DNA from: Pseudomonas lactis
GTDB lineage: Bacteria; Pseudomonadota; Gammaproteobacteria; Pseudomonadales; Pseudomonadaceae
Direction of reading: 5' to 3'
NCBI RefSeq assembly: GCF_001439845.1
Contig: NZ_JYLO01000002.1
Coordinates: 372,001-436,000 of the forward strand
Length of the DNA: 64,000 nucleotides
Each line of letters starts with the position of its first letter. Position 1 is the first letter of the stretch. The translations under genes were made by a program, and so were the position numbers. The notes under the pieces were generated by a model. It saw nothing but the letters and a program-made list of their open reading frames with translations, was not told the origin of the DNA and did not search any database. This document shows positions 1 through 7,966 of this stretch, in pieces.

Positions 1-700
1 GCTGATGGCCATGCCGGTGTTCGGCACCACCCTGGTACCGCGTCGCGTGCGTTTGTATTTTGCCGTGGCGATCACCGTGGTGATCGTGCCTGGCCTGCCG
101 CCGATGCCGCCGGTGAACGCCCTCGACCTGAGCGCCTTGCTGCTGATTGCCGAGCAGATCCTGATCGGCGCCATGCTGGGGTTTTCCCTCACGTTGTTCT
201 TCCAGGCGTTTGTGATCGCCGGGCAAATCATCTCGATCCAGATGGGCATGGGCTTCGCGTCCATGGTCGACCCTACCAACGGGGTGTCGGCGGCGGTGAT
301 CGGGCAGTTTCTGACCATGCTGGTGACCTTGCTGTTTCTGGCCATGAACGGTCACCTGGTGGCGTTCGAAGTCTTGACCGAAAGCTTCACCACCTTGCCG
401 GTGGGCTCGGGGTTGGTGGTCAACCATTTCTGGGAGCTGGTGGGGCGCCTCGGTTGGGTGTTGGGCGCAGCGCTGTTGCTGGTGCTGCCGGCGATCACGG
501 CGCTGCTGGTGGTCAATATCGCGTTTGGCGTGATGACCCGTGCGGCGCCGCAACTGAACATCTTCTCGATTGGCTTCCCGTTGACCCTGGTGTTGGGCAT
601 GGGGATTTTCTGGGTCGGCCTGGCTGACATTCTCAATCAGTATCAACCGCTGGCGAGCGAAGCCTTGCAGTTCTTACGTGATCTGGCACGGGCGCGCTGA
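1..700 (+). CDS. fliR: Flagellar export gate protein FliR (5' end outside window)
   Basis: Integral membrane component of the FliPQR export gate of the flagellar type III secretion apparatus. The frame is open to the window edge (a Leu codon precedes the first visible ATG at 5), and the visible 231 residues begin at MPVFGTTLVPRRVRLYF, which lies internal to the family; roughly 25-30 N-terminal residues are missing. Several hydrophobic segments are visible, e.g. around residues 13-30, 45-70, 95-115, 150-175 and 190-210. It ends 3 nt before flhB, the usual fliPQR-flhB order, so the two are probably cotranscribed from upstream of the window. Confidence 0.95.
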   Translation, partial: LMAMPVFGTTLVPRRVRLYFAVAITVVIVPGLPPMPPVNALDLSALLLIAEQILIGAMLGFSLTLFFQAFVIAGQIISIQMGMGFASMVDPTNGVSAAVIGQFLTMLVTLLFLAMNGHLVAFEVLTESFTTLPVGSGLVVNHFWELVGRLGWVLGAALLLVLPAITALLVVNIAFGVMTRAAPQLNIFSIGFPLTLVLGMGIFWVGLADILNQYQPLASEALQFLRDLARAR

Positions 701-703
701 GCC

Positions 704-1840
704 ATGGCCGAGAGCGAGAGTGGTCAGGACAAAACAGAAGACCCCACGGAGAAACGTAAAAAGGACTCCAGGGAAAAGGGCGAGATCGCGCGCTCCAAAG
801 AGCTCAACACCTTCGCCACCATGATCGCTGGCGCAGGCGCCTTGCTGATCTACGGCGGTGGCCTGGCGCTGGACCTGCTGGAGATGATGAAGCACAACTT
901 CAGCTTGCCGCGCGAAGTGTTGCTCAACCCCGACGCCATGGCCCAGTACCTGCTGCACTCGGGCAAGATCGCGTTGCTGGCGGTGCAGCCGATTCTGATC
1001 ACCTTATTGCTGGCCGCGCTGATCGGCCCGGTGGCCCTCGGCGGCTGGCTGTTTGCTGCGGGCAGCATGGCACCCAAGTTCAGCCGCATGAACCCGGGGG
1101 CGGGGCTCAAGCGCATGTTTTCGGTCAAGGCCCTGGTGGAATTGCTCAAGGCCCTGGCCAAGTTTTTCCTGATTCTGTTCGTGGCCTTGGCGGTGTTGTC
1201 GTCCGACATCGACGACTTGTTGCGTATCGCCCATGAGCCGCTGGAGTCGGCGATCATCCACAGCGTGCAGGTGGTGGGCTGGAGCGCGCTGTGGATGGCC
1301 CTCGGGCTGATCCTGATCGCCGCCGTGGATGCGCCGATTCAGCTGTGGGAAAGCCACAAGAAACTGCTGATGACCAAGCAGGAAGTGCGCGACGAACACA
1401 AGGACCAGGAAGGCCGCCCCGAGGTCAAGCAACGCATCCGCCAACTGCAGCGGGAAATGTCTCAGCGCAAGATGATGGCCTCGGTGCCCGACGCCGACGT
1501 GGTCATCACCAACCCGACCCACTACGCCGTGGCCCTCAAGTACGACCCCGAGAAAGGCGGCGCGCCGATGCTGCTGGCCAAGGGCAGCGACTTTACCGCG
1601 TTGAAAATCCGCGAAATCGCGGTGGCCAACGACATTCTGTTATTGGAGTCGCCAGCATTGGCGCGTTCGATTTTCTACTCCACCGACCTCGACCAGGAAA
1701 TCCCGGCCGGCCTGTACCTGGCGGTGGCGCAGGTGTTGGCCTACGTGTACCAGATCCGCCAATACCGCGCCGGCAAGGGCAAGCGGCCTGATCCGCTCAA
1801 AGACCTGCCGATCCCGCCAGACCTGCGCCGCGATTCCTGA
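704..1840 (+). CDS. flhB: Flagellar export switch protein FlhB
   Basis: Membrane protein of the flagellar export apparatus whose cytoplasmic domain switches substrate specificity from rod/hook to filament proteins. It has 378 residues: a charged N-terminus (EDPTEKRKKDSREKGEIARS), four hydrophobic segments within about residues 30-210, and a cytoplasmic domain with the self-cleavage motif NPTH at residue 270 (VVITNPTHYAVALKY). Length and motif position match the family. The ATG at 704 lies 3 nt after the fliR stop, implying coupling. A REP pair follows the stop. Confidence 0.97.
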   Translation: MAESESGQDKTEDPTEKRKKDSREKGEIARSKELNTFATMIAGAGALLIYGGGLALDLLEMMKHNFSLPREVLLNPDAMAQYLLHSGKIALLAVQPILITLLLAALIGPVALGGWLFAAGSMAPKFSRMNPGAGLKRMFSVKALVELLKALAKFFLILFVALAVLSSDIDDLLRIAHEPLESAIIHSVQVVGWSALWMALGLILIAAVDAPIQLWESHKKLLMTKQEVRDEHKDQEGRPEVKQRIRQLQREMSQRKMMASVPDADVVITNPTHYAVALKYDPEKGGAPMLLAKGSDFTALKIREIAVANDILLLESPALARSIFYSTDLDQEIPAGLYLAVAQVLAYVYQIRQYRAGKGKRPDPLKDLPIPPDLRRDS

Positions 1841-1853
1841 CCGCTGCTGCCCA

Positions 1854-1955
1854 CTGTAGGAGCGAGCTTGCTCGCGAAAAACTCCCCGTCGCCGCGTTCA
1901 TCCTGACTCCCTGCGTTATCGTTACCCACCTACGCGAGCAAGCTCGCTCCTACAA
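1854..1955. repeat. REP pair (REPIN-like), family A
   Basis: Two oppositely oriented copies of GTAGGAGCGAGCTTGCTCGC flank about 50 bp of spacer and could fold into one long hairpin. The same roughly 100-bp unit occurs at 14210-14310, 24080-24181 and 61434-61534. It begins 14 nt after the flhB stop, so it may cap the fliR-flhB message. Confidence 0.9.
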
Positions 1956-1956
1956 C

Positions 1957-1972
1957 CTGTCAACTTTGACAG
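1957..1972. promoter_or_regulatory. Palindrome CTGTCAA-CT-TTGACAG, copy 1
   Basis: Perfect 7+7 inverted repeat with a 2-nt spacer followed by TAGCC. It ends 72 nt before the ATG of the first cold-shock-like gene. Similar copies are at 2269-2284 and 49894-49909, each 80-100 nt upstream of a gene. Its position suggests an operator or promoter element; no binding protein is recognised. Confidence 0.6.
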
Positions 1973-2044
1973 TAGCCAATACGCCGCCTTCACTGTTTGA
2001 TACAGCGATGAGACGTGCAGCCCTGCACGACTCGGGAGGCGGTG

Positions 2045-2221
2045 ATGGATAGGGGTACGGTCAGGTGGTTTGATGCGGTCAAAGGCATCGGCTTTATTGC
2101 CCGGGATCGCGATGGCAACCCGGTTGCCGTCCAATCGGCAGGCACGCAATGCAGTGATCTGCCACCCACCCCTGCCAAGCCGCGAAAACCCCGCAAGCGC
2201 AAAAATACATCGGATGCATGA
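2045..2221 (+). CDS. Truncated cold-shock-domain-like small protein
   Basis: 58 residues starting MDRGTVRWFDAVKGIGFIARD. Residues 3-18 match the first strands and RNP1 of a CspA-type domain (compare GTVKWFNxxKGFGFI), but the RNP2 stretch (DVFVHxSAI) and the last strands are absent. The rest is a basic, proline-rich tail (PPTPAKPRKPRKRKNTSDA). The ATG at 2045 follows GGGAGGCGG and is preferred to the ATG at 2015. It may be a divergent nucleic-acid-binding peptide or a decaying csp copy. A canonical csp lies 390 bp downstream. Confidence 0.6.
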   Translation: MDRGTVRWFDAVKGIGFIARDRDGNPVAVQSAGTQCSDLPPTPAKPRKPRKRKNTSDA

Positions 2222-2268
2222 ATCGTCTGTTGCGCCACCGCTAGCACCTATCGGCAGCTCGCGTCTAC

Positions 2269-2284
2269 CTGTCAAATCTGACAG
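2269..2284. promoter_or_regulatory. Palindrome CTGTCAA-AT-CTGACAG, copy 2
   Basis: Same element as at 1957, with one mismatch in the right arm and the same TAGCC after it. It ends 82 nt before the TTG start of the second cold-shock-like gene. Confidence 0.6.
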
Positions 2285-2366
2285 TAGCCAAAGGATGTTT
2301 CCCGTTGTTCTATGACTGAACCAAACACTGCACGTATGTAGTTAACGAGAGGCAGGGAGAGCGGGA

Positions 2367-2591
2367 TTGAAGGTGGCTACAGGGACTGTCAAATCCTATG
2401 ACTGGATCAGGGGCGATTGGCTGATCGAATTGGATGAAGGGACTGAAGAGGTCTTCATCAATCGCAAGGATTGGCGTTGCACGGCGCTGTCGGTGGGTAA
2501 GCAACTGAGGTTTCAAATGGTCCATCGGCCCAAGGGCATCTATGCGTTGCCCGTCAGGGTGCATCACCGGGGTGGGTTGGGTTCTGAGTAA
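2367..2591 (+). CDS. Divergent cold-shock-domain-like protein
   Basis: 74 residues from a TTG start 7-10 nt after GGGAGAG; a GTG two codons later is possible. The sequence ([20 protein letters not shown], then [11 protein letters not shown], then [20 protein letters not shown]) keeps the five-strand CSD pattern and the GTVK start. The aromatic RNP1 motif (KGFGFI) is replaced by RGDWLIEL and RNP2 is EEVFINRKD. It therefore probably folds like Csp with altered or lost nucleic-acid contacts. It lies 17 bp before the canonical csp. Confidence 0.6.
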   Translation: MKVATGTVKSYDWIRGDWLIELDEGTEEVFINRKDWRCTALSVGKQLRFQMVHRPKGIYALPVRVHHRGGLGSE

Positions 2592-2608
2592 ATGTAAGGA
2601 GAGCGGCA

Positions 2609-2812
2609 ATGGCAATGGGTACTGTGAAATGGTTTAACGCGGATAAGGGGTATGGTTTTATTACACCGGATGATGGGAGTGCAGACGTGTTTGCCCATCA
2701 CTCGGCTATTCAGACGAACGGGTACAAGAGCCTGGATGAGAACCAAAAAGTAGAGTTTGAAATCACACAAGGTCCAAAAGGCCGACAGGCTGCGAATATA
2801 CGGCCAGTTTAA
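2609..2812 (+). CDS. Cold-shock protein, CspA family
   Basis: 67 residues, a complete cold-shock domain: [20 protein letters not shown] (RNP1) and DVFAHHSAI (RNP2), ending [13 protein letters not shown]. Such proteins bind single-stranded RNA/DNA and melt RNA structure. The start follows AAGGAGAG with good spacing. It is the only complete copy of three CSD-type genes placed between flhB and flhA, and may be cotranscribed with the divergent copy upstream. Confidence 0.92.
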   Translation: MAMGTVKWFNADKGYGFITPDDGSADVFAHHSAIQTNGYKSLDENQKVEFEITQGPKGRQAANIRPV

Positions 2813-2824
2813 AAAACGAATCAT

Positions 2825-2914
2825 GTGTGGGAGCTGGCTTGCCTGCGATGGTTGACTCACAGCCAATATCCCGGTGCCTGACACACCACAATCGCAGGCA
2901 AGCCAGCTACCACC
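2825..2914. repeat. REP pair, family B
   Basis: Inverted copies of TGTGGGAGCTGGCTTGCCTG about 40 bp apart; a near-identical unit lies at 3358-3449. It sits between the convergent csp and DUF3077-like genes. Confidence 0.85.
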
Positions 2915-2925
2915 CTTGTCCCGTA

Positions 2926-3180
2926 TTATCCGCTGCTTGCTTTGCCCGCCATTGCTGCGCCAAGGTGCAAGCGATCAGCCAGTAACTGCGCCAGTTCGAT
3001 CAACTGCGCAACGCCGAGCAATTCCTCTCGTTTCGAACCTTCCAGGTCAAAGGCCAGGTCACAGCTCAAGGCATTGGCCGAAGCGAGCGTTTCGCTGAGG
3101 TTGACCAGCAGGTCTTCGCTGCTGATGCCGTCGGCTACGGTAAACAGCCGGATGGGGGGATTTGGGGCGTGTTTGATCAC
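2926..3180 (-). CDS. Small DUF3077-like protein
   Basis: 84 residues, starting at GTG 3180 behind AAAGGAG. The pattern PPIRLFTVADGISSEDLLVN followed by a helical stretch of small residues (SETLASANALSCDLAFD) resembles the DUF3077 family of small Pseudomonas proteins. These are of unknown function and often present in several copies. It is predicted soluble and helical, with no signal peptide. It is convergent with csp and lies between two family-B REP pairs. Assignment is from pattern recall only. Confidence 0.6.
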   Translation of the reverse strand: MIKHAPNPPIRLFTVADGISSEDLLVNLSETLASANALSCDLAFDLEGSKREELLGVAQLIELAQLLADRLHLGAAMAGKASSG

Positions 3181-3357
3181 TGTGAAGCTCCTTTTACTGA
3201 AAGGGAGAGGGTGCTTTTGCTCCTAGGTAATCCGGGCCGCGACGCCCGTCCGCTGCGTTTGCAGCGGTGTACGGAGACTAGAGAGCGAGTTTCCTAGGGG
3301 CAACCCCAAATCCTTGTCAGAAATTTCCTCAGCAATACCGGTTGCACACAAATCCAA

Positions 3358-3449
3358 ATGTGGGAGCTGGCTTGCCTGCGATGACTGACTCACAGCCAAT
3401 ATCTGCGTGACTGACACACCGCAATCGCAGGCAAGCCAGCTCCCACACT
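3358..3449. repeat. REP pair, family B
   Basis: Inverted copies of the GGGAGCTGGCTTGCCTGCGA unit around a 40-bp spacer almost identical to that at 2825-2914 (GACTCACAGCCAATATC shared). It lies just upstream of the flhA promoter. In 3181-3357 nothing else was recognised. Confidence 0.85.
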
Positions 3450-3489
3450 CGAATCGGTTACCACCCGACGATCACTCCAAAAGCAAAGT

Positions 3490-3505
3490 TGGAAGGCTTC
3501 TTGCA
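3490..3505 (+). promoter_or_regulatory. Candidate sigma-54 (RpoN) promoter of flhA
   Basis: TGGAAGGCTTCTTGCA matches TGGCACG-N4-TTGCW except at two positions of the -24 element, with exact GG-to-GC spacing. The predicted transcript start is near 3516, about 50 nt before the GTG at 3567. flhA is RpoN/FleQ-dependent in P. aeruginosa, which supports the assignment. Confidence 0.6.
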
Positions 3506-3566
3506 ACCCCGCCTCCAAGTCGCCCTCCAGCGTCAAAACTTTGCTTCAAGGACCCGAGGAATACCG

Positions 3567-5699
3567 GTGGTAGATCGCTCTCAAATGCTCAACACGGCCC
3601 GTGGCACCCTGACTGACTTGTCGCGGGGCAATCTGGGTGTGCCGTTGTTGTTGCTGGTGATGCTGGCAATGATGATGTTGCCGATGCCGCCGTTCCTGCT
3701 CGACGTGTTCTTTACCTTCAACATTGCCCTGTCCGTCGTAGTCCTGCTGGTGTGCGTGTACGCCCTGCGGCCGCTGGATTTTGCGGTATTCCCGACGATT
3801 CTGCTGGTGGCGACCCTGTTGCGCCTGGCATTGAACGTGGCTTCCACGCGGGTGGTGATGCTCCACGGCCAGGACGGCCACGCGGCCGCCGGTAAGGTGA
3901 TCCAGGCGTTCGGTGAGGTGGTGATCGGCGGTAACTACGTGGTTGGTATCGTGGTGTTTGCGATCCTGATGATTATCAACTTCGTGGTGGTGACCAAGGG
4001 CGCCGGGCGGATTTCCGAGGTGAGCGCGCGGTTTACCCTCGACGCCATGCCCGGCAAGCAGATGGCCATCGACGCCGACCTCAACGCCGGCTTGATCGAC
4101 CAGAACCAAGCCAAGTCGCGCCGGGCCGAAGTTGCTCAGGAAGCCGAGTTCTACGGCTCCATGGACGGCGCCAGCAAATTTGTGCGCGGTGACGCCATCG
4201 CTGGCCTGTTGATTCTGTTTATCAACCTGATCGGCGGCATGGCGGTCGGTATCTTCCAGCACGGCATGACCTTCGGTGATGCCGGCAAGGTGTACGCCTT
4301 GCTGACCATCGGTGACGGTTTAGTGGCGCAATTGCCATCACTGTTGTTATCCACAGCGGCGGCCATCATGGTTACCCGTGCTTCGGGCTCCGAAGACATG
4401 GGCAAGCAGATCAGCCGGCAGATGTTCGCTTCGCCCAAGGCCCTGGCCGTGGCGGCGGGCATTATGGCGATCATGGGTATCGTGCCGGGCATGCCGCACT
4501 TCTCGTTCCTGAGCATGGCGGCCCTGGCGGGTGGCGCGGCGTACCTGTTCTGGAAGAAGCAGAACCAGGTCAAGGTCCAGGCCGAGCAGGAGATTGCCCG
4601 TCAGCAGGATCTGCTGCCATCCCCGGCTCGTGCCCAGGAAACCAAGGAACTGGGCTGGGATGACGTTACGCCCATCGACATGATCGGCCTGGAAGTCGGC
4701 TACCGCCTGATCCCACTGGTCGACCGCAACCAGGGCGGGCAACTGCTGGCGCGAATCAAGGGCGTGCGCAAGAAGCTGTCGCAGGACCTGGGCTTCCTGA
4801 TGCCCACCGTGCATATTCGCGACAACCTCGACCTGGCCCCCAGCGCCTATCGCCTGACGCTGATGGGGGTGATCCTGGCCGAAGCCGAGATCTACCCAGA
4901 CCGCGAACTGGCGATCAACCCAGGGCAAGTGTTCGGTACGCTCAACGGCATCACCGCCAAAGATCCGGCTTTCGGCCTGGAAGCAGTGTGGATCGAAGTG
5001 AGCCAGCGCAGCCAGGCGCAGTCTTTGGGTTACACCGTGGTGGATGCCAGCACCGTGGTCGCCACGCACCTCAACCAGATTCTCTACAAGCACTCCCACG
5101 AGTTGATCGGTCACGAGGAAGTCCAGCAATTGATGGGCTTGCTGGCCAAATCGTCGCCGAAACTGGCCGAAGAACTGGTGCCGGGCGTGTTGTCGCTGTC
5201 GCAGTTGCTCAAGGTGTTGCAAGCGCTGTTGGCCGAACAGGTGCCCGTGCGCGACATTCGCAGCATTGCCGAGGCCATCGCCAACAATGCCGCCAAGAGT
5301 CAAGATACTGCCGCTCTGGTGGCGGCGGTGCGTGTCGGCGTGTCCCGCGCAATCGTGCAAAGCATTGTAGGGACTGAGTCCGAGCTGCCTGTGATCACCT
5401 TGGAACCCAGGTTGGAACAAATATTGCTCAATAGTATTCAGAAGGCAGGGCAAGGCCAGGAAGAGGGCGTTTTACTGGAGCCAAGCATGGCTGAAAAGCT
5501 GCAGCGTTCGTTGATCGACGCCGCACAGCGCCAGGAAATGCAGGGCAACCCGGTGATCCTGCTGGTGGCCGGCCCGGTTCGCGCGATGTTGTCGCGGTTT
5601 GGACGCCTGGCTGTACCGAATTTGCACGTGTTGGCTTACCAGGAAATTCCTGACAATAAGCAAGTGACTATCGTCGCGACAGTTGGGCCCAATGGCTGA
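3567..5699 (+). CDS. flhA: Flagellar export protein FlhA
   Basis: Large export-gate protein forming the cytoplasmic docking ring of the flagellar secretion system. The GTG at 3567 sits 6 nt after GAGGA and gives VVDRSQMLNTARG, close to known Pseudomonas N-termini. The frame is open back to 3489, but a start there would lie inside the sigma-54 promoter. This yields 710 residues. The N-terminal half has about eight membrane segments (residues 20-320) with RGNLGVPLLLLVML and the conserved FHIPEP-type loop; the cytoplasmic domain follows from about 350. flhF begins 11 nt downstream. Confidence 0.95.
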   Translation: MVDRSQMLNTARGTLTDLSRGNLGVPLLLLVMLAMMMLPMPPFLLDVFFTFNIALSVVVLLVCVYALRPLDFAVFPTILLVATLLRLALNVASTRVVMLHGQDGHAAAGKVIQAFGEVVIGGNYVVGIVVFAILMIINFVVVTKGAGRISEVSARFTLDAMPGKQMAIDADLNAGLIDQNQAKSRRAEVAQEAEFYGSMDGASKFVRGDAIAGLLILFINLIGGMAVGIFQHGMTFGDAGKVYALLTIGDGLVAQLPSLLLSTAAAIMVTRASGSEDMGKQISRQMFASPKALAVAAGIMAIMGIVPGMPHFSFLSMAALAGGAAYLFWKKQNQVKVQAEQEIARQQDLLPSPARAQETKELGWDDVTPIDMIGLEVGYRLIPLVDRNQGGQLLARIKGVRKKLSQDLGFLMPTVHIRDNLDLAPSAYRLTLMGVILAEAEIYPDRELAINPGQVFGTLNGITAKDPAFGLEAVWIEVSQRSQAQSLGYTVVDASTVVATHLNQILYKHSHELIGHEEVQQLMGLLAKSSPKLAEELVPGVLSLSQLLKVLQALLAEQVPVRDIRSIAEAIANNAAKSQDTAALVAAVRVGVSRAIVQSIVGTESELPVITLEPRLEQILLNSIQKAGQGQEEGVLLEPSMAEKLQRSLIDAAQRQEMQGNPVILLVAGPVRAMLSRFGRLAVPNLHVLAYQEIPDNKQVTIVATVGPNG

Positions 5700-5710
5700 G
5701 GTAGTGGGTT

Positions 5711-7027
5711 ATGCAAGTTAAGCGTTTTTTCGCCGCCGATATGCGTCAGGCCATGAAATTGGTCCGCGATGAGCTGGGCGCCGATGCCGCGATTATCGGT
5801 AACCGTCGGATTGCCGGCGGTGTCGAGCTGACGGCTGCCCTGGATTACACACCCCAGGCGCTGGCCCCGCGCGTACCGAACATGGAACTCGAAGACGAGC
5901 TGCGCAAGACCGCCTCGCGCATTGTGTCGGCCCAGGCTGAACTGAGCATGCGTGGCGACAGCGATGCCAGCACCAATCGCCAGTTGTTTGCCGGCCTGCC
6001 GCTGACCGCCGCCGAGCCGCTGGTTGAGCCCACCTTTGTCGAACCGCCGCGTCCTGCAGCGCCTGCCCCGGCTGCCGCAGTTGACCAGCGCGTGATCGAC
6101 TCGATGCGTTTTGAACTCAACGGCCTGCGTGAATTGCTCGAAGTGCAGCTGGGCTCGCTGGCCTGGACCCAACTGCAAGGCAGCAAGCCGCAGCAAGCCA
6201 ACCTGTGGCGTCGCCTGCAGCGTATCGGCCTGTCCGGCCCGTTGTCCCGCGACCTGCTGGCCTTGACCGCTGAAGTCGAAGAGCCCCGCCAGGCCTGGCG
6301 CATGCTGCTGGCGCACTTGGCGCGCATGATCGCCACGCCGGAAATCGAACCCCTGGAAGAGGGCGGTGTGATCGCCATGGTCGGCCCCGCCGGCATGGGC
6401 AAGACCACCACCCTGGCCAAGCTGGCTGCCCGTTATGTGCTCAAGTACGGCGCGCAGAATATCGCGCTGGTGAGCATGGACAGTTACCGCATCGGCGCCC
6501 AGGAGCAGCTCAAGACCCTGGGTCGCATCCTCAACGTGCCGGTGACTCATGTCGACCCGGGCCAGTCCCTGGCCAATGCCCTCGACCCGCTGCTGCGCAA
6601 GCGCGTGGTGCTGATCGACACCGCCGGCCTGCAAGCCAGCGACCCGGCCCTGCGCATGCAACTCGAAAGCCTGGCCGGCCGTGGCATAAAATCGAAAAAT
6701 TACCTGGTGCTTGCAACCACCAGCCAGAAACAGGTTCTTACCGCTGCCTATCACAGTTACAAGCGTTGCGGCCTGGCCGGTTGCATCCTCACCAAGCTCG
6801 ACGAAACCGCGAGCCTGGGCGAGGTATTGAGCCTGGCCATCAGCCATGAATTACCGGTTGCCTACCTCACCGACGGGCCGCGGATCCCGGATGATTTGCA
6901 TCTGCCGCGCCGTCATCAGTTGGTCAGCCGTGCCGTGAGTGTGCAAATGCAAGACGAGCCTAGCGAGGAAGCGATGGCCGATATGTTCGCCGACCTTTAC
7001 CACCACCCGGCTAAACGGGTGGGTTGA
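5711..7027 (+). CDS. flhF: Flagellar placement GTPase FlhF
   Basis: SRP-type GTPase that marks the cell pole for flagellum assembly. It has 438 residues: basic N-terminal domain (MQVKRFFAADMRQAMKLVRD), a variable proline/alanine linker (about 60-135), an N domain, and a G domain from about residue 220. The G domain shows the P-loop GPAGMGKTTTLAKLAA, the DSYRIGAQEQL stretch, DTAG and TKLDE motifs. The start follows GAGGTAG. It is followed by fleN; the FlhF/FleN pair sets position and number of polar flagella. Confidence 0.96.
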   Translation: MQVKRFFAADMRQAMKLVRDELGADAAIIGNRRIAGGVELTAALDYTPQALAPRVPNMELEDELRKTASRIVSAQAELSMRGDSDASTNRQLFAGLPLTAAEPLVEPTFVEPPRPAAPAPAAAVDQRVIDSMRFELNGLRELLEVQLGSLAWTQLQGSKPQQANLWRRLQRIGLSGPLSRDLLALTAEVEEPRQAWRMLLAHLARMIATPEIEPLEEGGVIAMVGPAGMGKTTTLAKLAARYVLKYGAQNIALVSMDSYRIGAQEQLKTLGRILNVPVTHVDPGQSLANALDPLLRKRVVLIDTAGLQASDPALRMQLESLAGRGIKSKNYLVLATTSQKQVLTAAYHSYKRCGLAGCILTKLDETASLGEVLSLAISHELPVAYLTDGPRIPDDLHLPRRHQLVSRAVSVQMQDEPSEEAMADMFADLYHHPAKRVG

Positions 7028-7132
7028 GGCAGGATGAACACCGTGAAATGTACCTACATCGATGGTCTGCAAGCGATTCACGCGGCCAAGCCATGTAGCC
7101 TGCGTCTAAGCAAGACAAGGTAAAGAAATAAA

Positions 7133-7966
7133 ATGGGCAGCATGCATCCCGTACAGGTGATCGCGGTGACCGGCGGCAAAGGTGGCGTCGGGAAAACTAA
7201 CGTGTCAGTGAATTTGTCCCTGGCCCTGGCAGAGCTTGGCCGTCGCGTCATGCTGCTGGATGCTGACCTGGGTTTGGCGAACGTGGACGTTCTGCTGGGG
7301 CTGACACCCAAACATACCCTGGCCGATGTAATCGAGGGCCGCTGTGAGCTGCGCGATGTGCTGCTCCAGGGCCCCGGAGGCATCCGCATCGTGCCGGCGG
7401 CCTCGGGCACCCAGAGCATGGTGCACCTGAGCCCCGCGCAGCATGCCGGGTTGATCCAGGCGTTCAGCGACATCGGCGACAACCTCGACGTGCTGGTGAT
7501 CGACACCGCCGCCGGCATTGGCGAATCCGTGGTCAGCTTTGTGCGCGCTGCGCAAGAAGTGCTGCTGGTGGTGTGCGACGAACCCACCTCGATCACCGAT
7601 GCCTACGCGCTGATCAAACTGCTTAACCGTGACTACGGCATGAACCGCTTTCGCGTGCTGGCCAACATGGCCCAGAGCCCGCAGGAAGGGCGCAACCTGT
7701 TCGCCAAGTTGACCAAGGTCACGGATCGCTTCCTCGATGTGGCTTTACAATACGTCGGCGCAGTTCCCTATGACGAGTGTGTGCGCAAGGCCGTGCAAAA
7801 GCAGCGTGCGGTCTATGAAGCGTTCCCTCGTTCGAAATGTGCACTGGCGTTCAAGGCCATTGCCCAGAAGGTCGATACCTGGCCGTTGCCCGCCAACCCG
7901 CGGGGGCATCTGGAGTTTTTCGTCGAGCGTTTGGTGCATCAGACGAGCGCAGGACCGGTGCTATGA
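7133..7966 (+). CDS. fleN: Flagellar number regulator FleN (FlhG/MinD-like ATPase)
   Basis: MinD/ParA-family ATPase that restrains FleQ and limits the cell to a single or few flagella. It has 277 residues with a deviant Walker A (GGKGGVGKTNVSVNLSLALA) near the N-terminus, LDADLGLANVD as the A' motif and DTAAGIGESVV as Walker B. Near-identity to remembered P. aeruginosa FleN is high. The ATG at 7133 follows AAGGTAAAG. Its stop overlaps the fliA start (ATGA), so the two are translationally coupled. Confidence 0.96.
   Translation: MGSMHPVQVIAVTGGKGGVGKTNVSVNLSLALAELGRRVMLLDADLGLANVDVLLGLTPKHTLADVIEGRCELRDVLLQGPGGIRIVPAASGTQSMVHLSPAQHAGLIQAFSDIGDNLDVLVIDTAAGIGESVVSFVRAAQEVLLVVCDEPTSITDAYALIKLLNRDYGMNRFRVLANMAQSPQEGRNLFAKLTKVTDRFLDVALQYVGAVPYDECVRKAVQKQRAVYEAFPRSKCALAFKAIAQKVDTWPLPANPRGHLEFFVERLVHQTSAGPVL

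Noticed and set aside
7034..7123. 29-codon frame (MNTVKCTYIDGLQAIHAAKP...) between flhF and fleN
   Set aside because: The ribosome site is too close to the ATG (GAGG 4 nt away) and the product resembles nothing; fleN has its own good site. Left out as unsupported.
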